Source of the DNA: Gammaproteobacteria bacterium | Lineage (GTDB): Bacteria; Pseudomonadota; Gammaproteobacteria; SZUA-152 | NCBI GenBank assembly: GCA_030613605.1 | Contig: JAUWLO010000002.1 | Coordinates: 1 to 35,688, forward strand | Direction of reading: 5' to 3' | DNA length: 35,688 nucleotides | Part shown: positions 16,516 to 24,687 of the stretch, in pieces | Layout of the letters: each line of letters begins with the position of its first letter | How positions within the stretch are numbered: the stretch's first letter is position 1 | Made by a program: the position numbers and the translations under genes | The notes under the pieces: model-generated | Told to the model about the DNA's origin: nothing | Databases searched by the model: none | The model's input: only the letters and a program-made list of their open reading frames with translations

Positions 16516-16544
16516 TTCCCGAGGGCCAGGTCTGGCGGTATAAT
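16516..16544 (+). promoter_or_regulatory. Predicted glyQS promoter
   Basis: A perfect -10 TATAAT (16539-16544) lies 45 bases before glyQ, with a weak -35 TTCCCG at 16516-16521 and a 17-base spacer. The remainder of the 16388-16588 gap shows no other clear signal. Confidence 0.4.
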
Positions 16545-16588
16545 CAGCGCCTTTCGCCCTAGAGCAATTACGTCAGAAGCAGCGGATT

Positions 16589-17596
16589 ATGACCAAAACT
16601 GAAACAACCAAGCCCGATGTCGCCACTTTTCAGGGCCTTATTTTTGCCCTGCAGCAATACTGGGCCGAACGGGGCTGTGTGATATTGCAACCACTGGACA
16701 TGGAGGTGGGTGCCGGAACCTTCCACCCGGCCACATTTTTGCGCGCCATTGGACCGGAGCCCTGGAGTGCGGCATACGTGCAGCCTTCACGACGGCCTAC
16801 TGATGGGCGTTATGGAGAGAACCCTAATAGGCTGCAGCATTACTATCAGTTTCAGGTTGTCATTAAACCGTCACCGCTGGATATTCAGGAGTTGTATCTG
16901 GGTAGCCTCAAATATTTGGGTATCGATACCCTGGTACATGATATTCGTTTTGTGGAAGACAACTGGGAAAGCCCGACTCTGGGTGCCTGGGGCCTGGGCT
17001 GGGAGGTTTGGCTTAATGGCATGGAAGTCACCCAGTTTACCTACTTCCAACAGGTGGGCGGCCTGGAATGCAAACCGGTTACTGGCGAGATTACCTATGG
17101 TCTTGAACGCATTGCCATGTATTTGCAGGGCGTGAAGAGTGTTTTTGATCTGGTGTGGAGTGATGGCCCGTTGGGTAAGATTACCTATCGTGATGTGTTT
17201 CATCAGAATGAGGTGGAGCAGTCGGCCTATAACTTTGAATACGCGGACACCGAGCCGTTGTTTAACTGGTTTGATAGCTGTGAAATTGAGAGCCAACGTC
17301 TAATCGAAGCGGGCCTGCCATTGCCTGCATATGAACAAGTCCTCAAAGCTTCCCATACGTTTAACCTGTTAGATGCACGTCATGCCATTTCAGTAACCGA
17401 GCGTCAACGCTACATACTGCGAGTGCGCACCCTCTCTCGTGCTGTGGCGCAGGCTTATTATGATGCCCGAGAAAAGCTGGGCTTCCCCATGAATAAAAAG
17501 TCTATGGTGAAAAATAACGATGCCTCAGAAAAAAATCCTACAAAGAAAAAAATTAAAAAGAAAGCATCTAAAAAGAAAGACGGGAGCAAATCATGA
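16589..17596 (+). CDS. glyQ: Glycyl-tRNA synthetase alpha subunit
   Basis: GlyQ is the catalytic subunit of the bacterial alpha2beta2 glycyl-tRNA synthetase. The family core is unmistakable: FQGLIFALQQYWAERGCVI, then GAGTFHPATFLRAIGPEPW, YVQPSRRPTDGRYGENPNR, and the class II motif 3-like TYGLERIAMYLQG. The length is 335 residues against 303 in E. coli. The excess is a C-terminal tail of about 35 residues dominated by lysine (KNPTKKKIKKKASKKKDGSKS). That tail is likely disordered and may contact tRNA. The stop overlaps the glyS start in an ATGA, so the subunits are translationally coupled. Confidence 0.97.
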   Translation: MTKTETTKPDVATFQGLIFALQQYWAERGCVILQPLDMEVGAGTFHPATFLRAIGPEPWSAAYVQPSRRPTDGRYGENPNRLQHYYQFQVVIKPSPLDIQELYLGSLKYLGIDTLVHDIRFVEDNWESPTLGAWGLGWEVWLNGMEVTQFTYFQQVGGLECKPVTGEITYGLERIAMYLQGVKSVFDLVWSDGPLGKITYRDVFHQNEVEQSAYNFEYADTEPLFNWFDSCEIESQRLIEAGLPLPAYEQVLKASHTFNLLDARHAISVTERQRYILRVRTLSRAVAQAYYDAREKLGFPMNKKSMVKNNDASEKNPTKKKIKKKASKKKDGSKS

Positions 17597-19674
17597 AGTC
17601 TCGTCACCTTTTAGTAGAAATCGGCACTGAAGAGCTACCACCCAAAGCATTAAGAAAACTATCGGAAGCATTTGCTAATGGTATTACGGACGGATTCAAA
17701 AATGCCGATCTTGCTTTTGGTGAAGTGACCGTTTACGCAAGCCCGCGTCGCCTGGCCGTGTTGATTAAAGATTTAATTGAAACACAGGAAGATAAAATTA
17801 TAGAACGCAAAGGCCCTGCTTTGACGGCTGCGTTTGATGAAGACGGTTGCCCTTCGAAGGCGGCTGAAGGTTTTGCCCGCTCCTGTGGTGTCAGTGTGAA
17901 TGATCTGGCTCGTGAGGAAACAGCCAAGGGTGCCTGGTTGATGTTTCGCAGTGAGCAGGCCGGCTCACCAACGGCGGATTTAATCCCTGGCATCGTCCAG
18001 ATGTCTTTAGATAAATTACCGATACCTAAACGTATGCGTTGGGCCGATCTGGATGCCCAGTTTGTCCGTCCGGTGCACTGGCTGGTGTTGTTATTTGGCA
18101 ATGAAGTCATTGAAGCAGAAATTCTTACGGTTAAATCAGGTCGTGAAACCCGTGGTCATCGATTCCATCATCCGGAGGCGATGTATATCGCTGAAGCTGA
18201 AGCTTATGCTCCTTTATTAGAGACAGAAGGTTACGTGGTAGCCGATTTTGCGGTACGTCGTGAAGCGGTGCGGGCACAGGTGCTGGAAGTGGGAAATTCA
18301 TTGGGTGGTATGGCCGTTATTGATGAAGACCTGCTGGATGAAGTCACCGCCATGGTCGAATGGCCAAAAGCGATCGGCGGTAATTTTGAAGGCCGTTATC
18401 TTGATGTGCCGGCAGAAGCCTTAATTACCACCATGAAGACCAATCAAAAATATTTTCATGTGGTCGATGCCAAAGGCAGTTTAATGCCCCACTTTGTTAC
18501 TGTAGCGAACATCGACAGTAAAGATGCTGACATGGTGCGTGAGGGTAACGAACGAGTGATTCGTCCAAGACTTTCCGATGCTGAATTTTTCTGGACACAG
18601 GATCTAAAACATAAGCTTGAGTCTTATAGTGAGCGTCTAAAATCCATCGTTTTTCAAAAACAACTGGGCACTTTGTATGACAAATCCGAACGCGTTTCAG
18701 TGTTGGCTGGCAGCATTGCCAGTGCCATGGGGGCCAATAAGGAGTGGGCACAACGCGCTGCCTGGTTATCCAAATGTGATTTGATGACGGAAATGGTGAA
18801 TGAGTTCCCGAGCCTGCAAGGCATCATGGGCCGTTACTACGCCAGTCACGACAAAGAATCAGAAGAAGTGGCTTTGGCGATGGACGAACAATACATGCCA
18901 CGGTTTGCGGGTGATGAATTGCCGGCTACAGGTACAGGCCAGGCTTTGGCCATTGCAGACAAACTGGATACGATCGTCGGCATTTTTGGTATTGGTCAGC
19001 CACCTACGGGTAGTAAAGACCCTTTTGCTTTGCGACGGTCCGCACTGGGCCTGTTGCGTATCATTATCGAACGTCAGTTATCGATAGATCTTTTAGAGTC
19101 TTTGCAGCTTGCCGAAAAAACAGTGGACGATAAGATTGAAGTAAAGAATGTTGCAGAACAGGTGTTTGACTTCATGATGGATCGATTGAAGGCTTACTAT
19201 AAAGATGTGGGTGTATCATCACTTGTATTTGAAGCGGTATTGGCTCAAAGACCCACACAACCCTATGATTTTGACCGTCGAGTGCGTGCGGTAAACTATT
19301 TTTTAACTCTGCCAGAGGCCGAAAGCCTGGCAGCGGCCAATAAGCGTATATCAAACATCTTGCGTCAGGCTGAAGAAAAAGGTTTGACGGTGGTGGACAA
19401 GATAGATGAGAGTAAATTGTCCGAAGTAGCAGAGCGTGCTCTGGCAGATCAGATCAGCTCCATGGCCCAACAGGTAACGCCTTTATTCGATAAACGGGAT
19501 TACGAAACCGCATTGAGTAAACTGGCAGGCCTGCGTGAAGTTGTCGATACTTTTTTTGATGAGGTAATGGTGATGGACGATGATGAAACGCTTCGGGATA
19601 ATCGTCTTGCGCTATTAAATCAGTTACGTGGTTTATTTTTGCGAGTGGCGGATCTCTCACATCTTCAAACTTAA
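17593..19674 (+). CDS. glyS: Glycyl-tRNA synthetase beta subunit
   Basis: GlyS is the tRNA-recognition subunit of the heterotetrameric enzyme. The 693-residue protein (689 in E. coli) starts HLLVEIGTEELPPKAL. It contains LPIPKRMRWADLDAQFVRPVHW-type segments, ALITTMKTNQKYF, an HD-like region, and FGIGQPPTGSKDPFALRR followed by the helical C-terminal anticodon-binding part. It overlaps glyQ by 4 bases. No frame disruption is seen. It ends 49 bases before the MazG-like gene. Confidence 0.97.
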   Translation: MKSRHLLVEIGTEELPPKALRKLSEAFANGITDGFKNADLAFGEVTVYASPRRLAVLIKDLIETQEDKIIERKGPALTAAFDEDGCPSKAAEGFARSCGVSVNDLAREETAKGAWLMFRSEQAGSPTADLIPGIVQMSLDKLPIPKRMRWADLDAQFVRPVHWLVLLFGNEVIEAEILTVKSGRETRGHRFHHPEAMYIAEAEAYAPLLETEGYVVADFAVRREAVRAQVLEVGNSLGGMAVIDEDLLDEVTAMVEWPKAIGGNFEGRYLDVPAEALITTMKTNQKYFHVVDAKGSLMPHFVTVANIDSKDADMVREGNERVIRPRLSDAEFFWTQDLKHKLESYSERLKSIVFQKQLGTLYDKSERVSVLAGSIASAMGANKEWAQRAAWLSKCDLMTEMVNEFPSLQGIMGRYYASHDKESEEVALAMDEQYMPRFAGDELPATGTGQALAIADKLDTIVGIFGIGQPPTGSKDPFALRRSALGLLRIIIERQLSIDLLESLQLAEKTVDDKIEVKNVAEQVFDFMMDRLKAYYKDVGVSSLVFEAVLAQRPTQPYDFDRRVRAVNYFLTLPEAESLAAANKRISNILRQAEEKGLTVVDKIDESKLSEVAERALADQISSMAQQVTPLFDKRDYETALSKLAGLREVVDTFFDEVMVMDDDETLRDNRLALLNQLRGLFLRVADLSHLQT

Positions 19675-19723
19675 ATATAAACTTAAACGTAAAACAAGAA
19701 TTATCAGGTAAAGGTCAGAATCA

Positions 19724-20071
19724 ATGGGAAACACTAAAAAGGAAAGTGCCGATAGTTACCAGGCCATGCTGGATGCCGTGCAGGCCTTCCATGATAAGCA
19801 CGATTTCAAAAACAATGGCGGTGAGGAAATGACATACCGCATGGCGCTAATGGCCGAAGAGCTGGGTGAAATCGGTGCCTGTGTCACTAAAGGTAAATCT
19901 AATGAACAACTTGCCGAAGAAACGGCTGATCTCTTTATTCTTCTCATCGGCACTGCGATATCAGCCGACTTCGATCTCAATCAGGCCTTCTGGAAAAAAA
20001 TGGACAAAATCATGAAACGCGATTCAAGAATGGTGAATGGTCGTATTCGTGTCTCCGAATTCAGAGAATAG
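19724..20071 (+). CDS. MazG-like nucleotide pyrophosphohydrolase
   Basis: The 115-residue all-alpha protein matches the MazG/dUTPase-like fold. The paired acidic motif ExxE then ExxD that binds magnesium is visible as E46-x-x-E49 in MAEELGEI and E66-x-x-D69 in EETADLFILLIG. Proteins of this size are usually single-domain NTP or dNTP pyrophosphatases that cleanse the nucleotide pool. The exact substrate cannot be told. A ribosome-binding AAAGG lies about 8 bases before the ATG. It probably shares the glyQS transcript. The highly charged, hydrophilic N-terminus argues against export. Confidence 0.75.
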   Translation: MGNTKKESADSYQAMLDAVQAFHDKHDFKNNGGEEMTYRMALMAEELGEIGACVTKGKSNEQLAEETADLFILLIGTAISADFDLNQAFWKKMDKIMKRDSRMVNGRIRVSEFRE

Positions 20072-20130
20072 AACGTAGAACAGGCGTCAATCCAGCCAAA
20101 TCCTGACGAAATCCCTCACCTATTCCCGCC

Positions 20131-20158
20131 TTGACAGTGTGGGTATTTGGTCTATCCT
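20131..20158 (+). promoter_or_regulatory. Promoter of the isolated 22-codon gene
   Basis: A perfect -35 TTGACA (20131-20136), a 16-base spacer and TATCCT (20153-20158). Transcription would begin near 20165, leaving a leader of about 50 bases to the small frame at 20215. Confidence 0.6.
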
Positions 20159-20214
20159 TTCTCTGTTGTATGGCTAAATTTAAGTCATAGGTCTTACTAC
20201 ACAGGAGATTGAAT

Positions 20215-20283
20215 ATGGAATTGTCACTATTATTGTTTGTTGTGCTCTTTGGGTTCGCTTTTCTTTGCATGGCAGAAAGTTAA
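20215..20283 (+). CDS. Predicted 22-residue single-span membrane microprotein
   Basis: The frame reads MELSLLLFVVLFGFAFLCMAES, which is 22 residues with one uninterrupted hydrophobic stretch (about 3-19) long enough to cross a membrane, ending in a short acidic tail. It has an excellent ribosome-binding site: AGGAGA at 20203-20208, 6 bases before the ATG. A strong promoter (20131-20158) lies upstream and a rho-independent terminator (20316-20348) follows, so it looks like a dedicated monocistronic unit of about 185 bases. I do not recognise a family. By analogy to other tiny membrane proteins it could bind a membrane complex, but no partner is indicated. A regulatory RNA with this frame inside is an alternative. 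Confidence 0.6.
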   Translation: MELSLLLFVVLFGFAFLCMAES

Positions 20284-20315
20284 ATTATTGAATATCAATA
20301 GGTTAACACCTAATC

Positions 20316-20348
20316 ATCGAAGCCAGAAAAACGGCTTCGATTTTTTTT
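20316..20348 (+). terminator. Rho-independent terminator
   Basis: A perfect 9-bp stem ATCGAAGCC (20316-20324) and GGCTTCGAT (20333-20341), with an 8-base A-rich loop, runs directly into a tract of eight T residues (20341-20348). It ends the small-gene unit and insulates gmhB. The rest of the gap before gmhB holds only the extended -10 at 20429. Confidence 0.88.
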
Positions 20349-20428
20349 GTCCGTATTTCCTCTAGCCCACGAATAATTTATGGCCCGGCGGTCGCGTTTG
20401 TAGCTGCACCGTAGGTGGCTGGTTTGTC

Positions 20429-20437
20429 TGTTAGAAT
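20429..20437 (+). promoter_or_regulatory. Possible extended -10 promoter for gmhB
   Basis: TGTTAGAAT fits the extended -10 form TGnTATAAT with one mismatch. No -35 is evident. It would yield a leader of about 37 bases. Confidence 0.35.
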
Positions 20438-20480
20438 ACGCTTCCATGAAAGTTTGCCACTGGCGGTATAGAGACACACA

Positions 20481-21023
20481 ATGAAGTTGGTGATTTTAGA
20501 CCGCGATGGGGTCATTAACGAGGACTCCGATGATTTCATTAAAACCCTCGACGAGTTTATTCTGCTTCCTGGAAGTCTGGAGGCCATAAAGCGCTTGAAG
20601 CAGGCTGGATATCAGGTGGTGGTTGCGACCAACCAGTCTGGTATAGCACGTGGTTATTTAACCCTGGACACCTTGAACGCCATGCATGACAAGTTAAATG
20701 TTTTGTTGGCTGATATTGGCGTGAATATCGATGGTTTTTTTTATTGCCCACATGGTCCGGATGATGGCTGTGAGTGTCGCAAACCCAAACCAGGCCTGTA
20801 CCAGCAAATAAGCCAGCAATTTAATGTGGCACTGGAAGGTGTTCCGGTGATTGGTGATAGTTTACGAGATCTGGAGGCAGCGCGGGCTGTGGGTGCAAAA
20901 CCCATTCTGGTTCGCACCGGTAAAGGTAGGAGAACCCTGGCAGCAGGTAAAGGCCTCGAAGATGTCCCTGTTTACGAAAATCTGGCCGAGGCTGTCGACG
21001 CTTTGGTAAAAGCAAGCCACTGA
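20481..21023 (+). CDS. gmhB: D-glycero-beta-D-manno-heptose 1,7-bisphosphate 7-phosphatase
   Basis: GmhB removes the C7 phosphate in ADP-heptose synthesis for the LPS inner core. The 180-residue HAD-superfamily enzyme has the nucleophile motif LDRDGVIN (D7, D9), the ATNQSGIARGY motif II region, the structural zinc site C89, H91, C97, C99 in CPHGPDDGCECRKP, and GDSLRDLEAA for motif IV. Family members without a heptose role exist, but the CPH..CxC loop favours GmhB. A 12-codon frame (20446-20484) ends in an ATGA overlap with the start. It may be fortuitous. plsC begins 3 bases after the stop. Confidence 0.92.
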   Translation: MKLVILDRDGVINEDSDDFIKTLDEFILLPGSLEAIKRLKQAGYQVVVATNQSGIARGYLTLDTLNAMHDKLNVLLADIGVNIDGFFYCPHGPDDGCECRKPKPGLYQQISQQFNVALEGVPVIGDSLRDLEAARAVGAKPILVRTGKGRRTLAAGKGLEDVPVYENLAEAVDALVKASH

Positions 21024-21026
21024 ACC

Positions 21027-21755
21027 ATGCAGTTTATTCGCTCCCTATTATTTAGTGCTGCCATGATCAGCTCTACCCTGCTGATTACTCTATTGCTGGT
21101 GATATTTTCACCTTTGCCATTCAAATTTCGATCACGACTTGGCCGTGGTTATGCCTGGTTTATTGTTTCAGCACTAAAAGTTTTATGCGGTATCAAGTAT
21201 CAGGTTCGTGGACGTGAAAATATTCCGGAAGGAGCAGCGATTATTCTCTCCAAACACCAATCATCATGGGAAACTTATGCGTTGCAGTTGTTTTTCCCCT
21301 CGCAGGTGTGGGTACTTAAACGTGAGCTTATGTGGGTGCCCTTTTTTGGGTGGGGCATGGCCACGCTTAAACCCATAGCAATTGATCGTGGTTCAGGTCG
21401 CAAAGCAATCAACCAGATAATCGAGAAGGGTAAACAGCGCCTGGATGCAGGAATCTGGGTGACAATATTTCCTGAGGGAACACGTATAGCGCCGGGTGAA
21501 CATAAGCGCTGGGGTATCGGGGGCGCTGTTTTGGCGGAGAGTAGCGGCTATCCTGTGGTGCCAGTGGCACATAATGCTGGCGAATTTTGGGGTCGACGAT
21601 CCTTTCTCAAGAAGCCGGGTACAATCCAGGTGGTAATTGGGCCCCCCATAGAAACAAAAGGACTGAAAGCCACAGAGATTAACCGGAAGGCGGAGGACTG
21701 GATGAAGTCTACCATGGCAGAAATCAGTTCGATCGAAACGAAGAGCAGTGATTAA
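21027..21755 (+). CDS. plsC: 1-acyl-sn-glycerol-3-phosphate acyltransferase (PlsC family)
   Basis: PlsC-type enzymes acylate lysophosphatidic acid to phosphatidic acid at the inner membrane. The 242-residue protein has a hydrophobic N-terminal helix (about 8-30). The acyltransferase motif appears as KHQSSWET (H77 and E82, an HX4E variant of the usual HX4D) and the motif III is FPEGTR (147-152). The HX4E variant is seen in a known subgroup that often sits beside gmhB near the origin, as in Pseudomonas. Acyl-chain preference cannot be judged. It starts 3 bases after gmhB, indicating cotranscription. Confidence 0.88.
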   Translation: MQFIRSLLFSAAMISSTLLITLLLVIFSPLPFKFRSRLGRGYAWFIVSALKVLCGIKYQVRGRENIPEGAAIILSKHQSSWETYALQLFFPSQVWVLKRELMWVPFFGWGMATLKPIAIDRGSGRKAINQIIEKGKQRLDAGIWVTIFPEGTRIAPGEHKRWGIGGAVLAESSGYPVVPVAHNAGEFWGRRSFLKKPGTIQVVIGPPIETKGLKATEINRKAEDWMKSTMAEISSIETKSSD

Positions 21756-21774
21756 ATGCCGGTTGAAAACATCA

Positions 21775-21783
21775 TGATATAAT
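21775..21783 (+). promoter_or_regulatory. Extended -10 promoter upstream of tRNA-Arg
   Basis: TGATATAAT is a perfect extended -10 (TGnTATAAT). No good -35 is found at 16-18 bp. Transcription would start near 21790, about 53 bases before the mature tRNA. Confidence 0.45.
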
Positions 21784-21842
21784 CTTGTTTTTCCGATTTT
21801 AACTGTTCACGAATTAAGCTATAAAATACCATTTAAGTTTTA

Positions 21843-21919
21843 GCGCCCGTAGCTCAGCTGGATAGAGTACCGCCCTCCGAAGGCGGTGGTCACAGGTTCG
21901 ACTCCTGTCGGGCGCGCCA
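21843..21919 (+). tRNA. tRNA-Arg (anticodon CCG)
   Basis: A complete 77-base tRNA. The acceptor GCGCCCG (21843-21849) pairs with CGGGCGC (21909-21915), followed by discriminator G and encoded CCA (21917-21919). The anticodon stem CCGCC/GGCGG encloses the 7-base loop CTCCGAA, giving anticodon CCG (21877-21879), which reads the arginine codon CGG. The D-arm AGCTCAGCTGGATAGAGT and T-loop GGTTCGACTCC are canonical. Confidence 0.97.
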
Positions 21920-21954
21920 TTTTTTAAATAATAATAGGTACGGACTTTAGCAAT

Positions 21955-22509
21955 ATGCGAAATTCACACACATTACTTTTTTACCGCTCTTTAATTATAT
22001 TTTGTGTGAGTATTATGATATTTCCCATAACTGCCTGGTCTGCGTATGAAACCAAATTGTCTGATACTCACATTCAAAGCGCGCTCATAAAATATTTTCC
22101 AATGCGTGAATATGCGACCTTTGCCAAGGTTACCTTGCATGAACCTCAGGTGATTCTGTCTCGTGATTCTAAAGACATGTTATTGGTGATCCCGGTGGTT
22201 GCCAATATTCCAGATCAGCCGCAAAGGCAAGGCCATGCCAGGGTTGCTGTAAAAGTTTCCTATAAGCCTGGTAATGGAGGTTTATATTTATATGATCCAC
22301 GTGTTATCAAGTTTGAAATGCCAAATATCACAAAAACAATGAACAAAGTTTTAAAAGATAAAATAGCAACCATTTGTTTAAATTCTTTTCCGCTTATTCA
22401 AATTTTTAAAATCAGAGAAAGCTCACTTAATCACTCCCTTGCAAAAAGCGTTTTAAAATCATACTCCATTGGAGATGGTTTTATTGGGCTGGTTTTTGGT
22501 TTTGATTGA
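21955..22509 (+). CDS. Exported DUF1439-like protein
   Basis: The 184-residue protein has a signal peptide (hydrophobic core about 12-25, cleavage near AWSA, residue 30). The mature part reads SDTHIQSALIKYFPMREYATFAKVTLHEPQVILSR onward, with a later GGLYLYDPRVIKFEMP segment. This resembles the DUF1439/YceB group, which is periplasmic or lipid-anchored and of unknown function. No lipobox cysteine is present, so it may be soluble. The gene is clearly AT-rich: 32 G+C in 120 bases at 22321-22440. It lies directly after a tRNA gene, which may point to transfer. No good ribosome-binding site is visible before the ATG. The family call is tentative. Confidence 0.55.
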   Translation: MRNSHTLLFYRSLIIFCVSIMIFPITAWSAYETKLSDTHIQSALIKYFPMREYATFAKVTLHEPQVILSRDSKDMLLVIPVVANIPDQPQRQGHARVAVKVSYKPGNGGLYLYDPRVIKFEMPNITKTMNKVLKDKIATICLNSFPLIQIFKIRESSLNHSLAKSVLKSYSIGDGFIGLVFGFD

Positions 22510-22570
22510 AATGTACCAGCCCTGATAATTTAATCGCCTGTAAAATCAGAAAAATTTCAAAAATATTCTA

Positions 22571-24550
22571 ATGTGCGGTATAGCCTTTATATATAATTCT
22601 AATGGCAGCACAGCTGATTCTGCATCAATCATGCGGATGGTTGAATCTATTAAACACCGTGGTCCAGATGCGTTGACTCATATTGAAAGAGATTCGGTAG
22701 CATTGGGTCATGCAAGATTAAGTATTGTGGATATAGAAGGCGGCTCTCAACCTATGTTGAGCGAAAATGGACGCTTCGCTTTAATTTTTAATGGTGAAAT
22801 CTATAATTTCAAAGAATTACGCCTATCTTTGGAAAAACAGGGGGTTAATTTTAAAACCCATTCTGATACCGAAGTAGTTCTGCGTTTATACGAACGTGAT
22901 GGATCAGAATGTTTATCATTACTACGAGGCATGTTTGCCTTTGCGGTTCATGATTTGAAGACTGGGCAATTATTTCTGGCGCGGGACAGGCTCGGTATTA
23001 AGCCATTATTTTATCATTGGGATGGATCATCACTGGTGGGTGGTTCTGAAATAAAGGCGTTATTTGCCAGCGGTCAGGTCACGCCCCGATTAGACCCCGT
23101 CGCTATTCGTAATTATTTCCGTTACCAGTTTGCTGTGTCACCTCAAACGGTCTTTGATTCGATATTTGAATTACCTCCAGGCCATTTTATGAATATTTCA
23201 CCTGGTTCTGAGCCAGAAATAACACAATACTGGGATCTGGATTTCCCCCAGGATGGTGAGCACGAAAGTCTGGATGAAGATTTCTGGCTAAAAAAGTTTG
23301 GTGATGCGCTGGATGATGCGGCGATTACCCACACAATTGGCGATGTTCCTATCGGTGCGTACCTGTCTGGTGGCATAGATTCTGCCGCAACAACACATCT
23401 TTTGAAGCAACATGTTGAGGATAAGGTTCAATCCTATACGATTAAATTCAGTAACAAAGATCATGATGAATCAGCATTGGCAAAAGAAATTGCTGATTAT
23501 ATTGGTGTACCCAATAAAACCATTGCTGTGGATGACAAGAGTGAACAGGACTTTGTCGGTGTTTTACAGGATTGTATCTATCATCTGGAACAGCCGCAGC
23601 GTTTAGCCGTAGATATACCGCATTTTTTATTGTCCGGGCTAGTTAATTCGGATGAGAAAAAAGTGGTTTATACGGGGGATGGTGCCGACGAAATACTGGG
23701 TGGTTATGATTGTTTTCGTCAGGATTATATTCGGACTCATGGCAATGACATCAAAGATAGCAAAGAACGCCAGGATTTTTATTTCAAGGATTTTAAAAAT
23801 GATTTCGCTGAAGATCAGATGCGGTTATTTTATAAGCTGCATGAGAGCAGTAATCAACAGGCCGCTATAGATAAATATGGATGTTATCCGGCCTGGTATG
23901 ATTTCTGGCATCACCTTGATGGATTAAGTGAACCATTATTTGATGAAATTTTGACCAGTTCTAATGTTGACCAGCTGGACTCATCCGCAGACCTGTTCCG
24001 CAAACATATTAAAGGTCTGCACCCACTGAACCAGTCGTTATATATAGAAACCAAAACCCGTCTTCCGGGCTGGATATTGTGGAAAAGCGACCGTTTATCC
24101 ATGGCCCATAGTGTTGAAGCACGGGTACCCTTCATGGATCACCCATTGGTTGAGCTATGTGCCCGTATCCCACCAGGGTTGAAGTTAAATGGTATGGATG
24201 AGAAATACATTCTTCGAAAATTAATGATGCCACATATGCCGCAACATCCCAGCAACTTCAAAAAACGCGCCTTTTATACACCTATTCGTGAGTGGTTCTT
24301 CACGCCAGAGCGTCAGCAAGCCTTGATACCTTATTTATCCACTGAAGCGTTACAGAAAACAGGGTATTTCAGGACGGATATTGTTCAGCAGTATATGAAG
24401 GAGGTGAATGCTTATGGTCAGCCAGAAAATCTGGATCAGTATTATTTTGTGATGAAGCGAGAATGGGTATTATTCCTGGTATTGAGTATTCAAATGCTGC
24501 ATCAGTTATTTGTTGAGCGTAGCGCCCCGTGTTTTCACCTGGATAACTAG
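22571..24550 (+). CDS. asnB: Asparagine synthase (glutamine-hydrolysing)
   Basis: AsnB makes asparagine from aspartate, ATP and glutamine-derived ammonia. The start is fixed by the catalytic Cys2 of MCGIAFIYNS, which opens a class II glutaminase domain (about 2-210, with RGPDA, GHARLSIVD, FNGEIYN and SDTEV motifs). The synthetase domain has the PP-loop SGGIDS (266-271) and GDGADEILGGY. At 659 residues it is longer than E. coli AsnB (554). It therefore resembles the longer clade often linked to exopolysaccharide or secondary-metabolite clusters, although no such neighbours are here. The transferred group could be something other than aspartate. No ribosome-binding site is obvious. Confidence 0.9.
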   Translation: MCGIAFIYNSNGSTADSASIMRMVESIKHRGPDALTHIERDSVALGHARLSIVDIEGGSQPMLSENGRFALIFNGEIYNFKELRLSLEKQGVNFKTHSDTEVVLRLYERDGSECLSLLRGMFAFAVHDLKTGQLFLARDRLGIKPLFYHWDGSSLVGGSEIKALFASGQVTPRLDPVAIRNYFRYQFAVSPQTVFDSIFELPPGHFMNISPGSEPEITQYWDLDFPQDGEHESLDEDFWLKKFGDALDDAAITHTIGDVPIGAYLSGGIDSAATTHLLKQHVEDKVQSYTIKFSNKDHDESALAKEIADYIGVPNKTIAVDDKSEQDFVGVLQDCIYHLEQPQRLAVDIPHFLLSGLVNSDEKKVVYTGDGADEILGGYDCFRQDYIRTHGNDIKDSKERQDFYFKDFKNDFAEDQMRLFYKLHESSNQQAAIDKYGCYPAWYDFWHHLDGLSEPLFDEILTSSNVDQLDSSADLFRKHIKGLHPLNQSLYIETKTRLPGWILWKSDRLSMAHSVEARVPFMDHPLVELCARIPPGLKLNGMDEKYILRKLMMPHMPQHPSNFKKRAFYTPIREWFFTPERQQALIPYLSTEALQKTGYFRTDIVQQYMKEVNAYGQPENLDQYYFVMKREWVLFLVLSIQMLHQLFVERSAPCFHLDN

Positions 24551-24582
24551 CACTTCTTGCCTGGTATAGATGTTTGTTGGGC

Positions 24583-24612
24583 TTGGCAAAGTTTTAATGT
24601 TAGGTCTATACT
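24583..24612 (+). promoter_or_regulatory. Predicted promoter of the cold-shock gene
   Basis: TTGGCA (24583-24588), an 18-base spacer and TATACT (24607-24612). This gives a leader of about 118 bases ahead of the cold-shock gene, in keeping with the long leaders of csp mRNAs. Confidence 0.5.
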
Positions 24613-24621
24613 TACGCGGTC

Positions 24622-24687
24622 GCAGTAGAGTGGCATGGGTAGATGTCGGGGTTCCTGTCGGATTTCCTTATCAGGGTGTTCTACTGC
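24622..24687 (+). promoter_or_regulatory. Possible structured cold-shock mRNA leader
   Basis: GCAGTAGA (24622-24629) is perfectly complementary to TCTACTGC (24680-24687), forming an 8-bp stem that encloses 50 bases near the 5' end of the predicted transcript. cspA leaders in E. coli refold with temperature; similar behaviour here is inference. Confidence 0.35.

Noticed and set aside
21843..24550. Integrated element using tRNA-Arg as attachment site
   Set aside because: Composition shifts after the tRNA, but no integrase and no downstream copy of the tRNA 3' end were found, so only the composition anomaly is reported.
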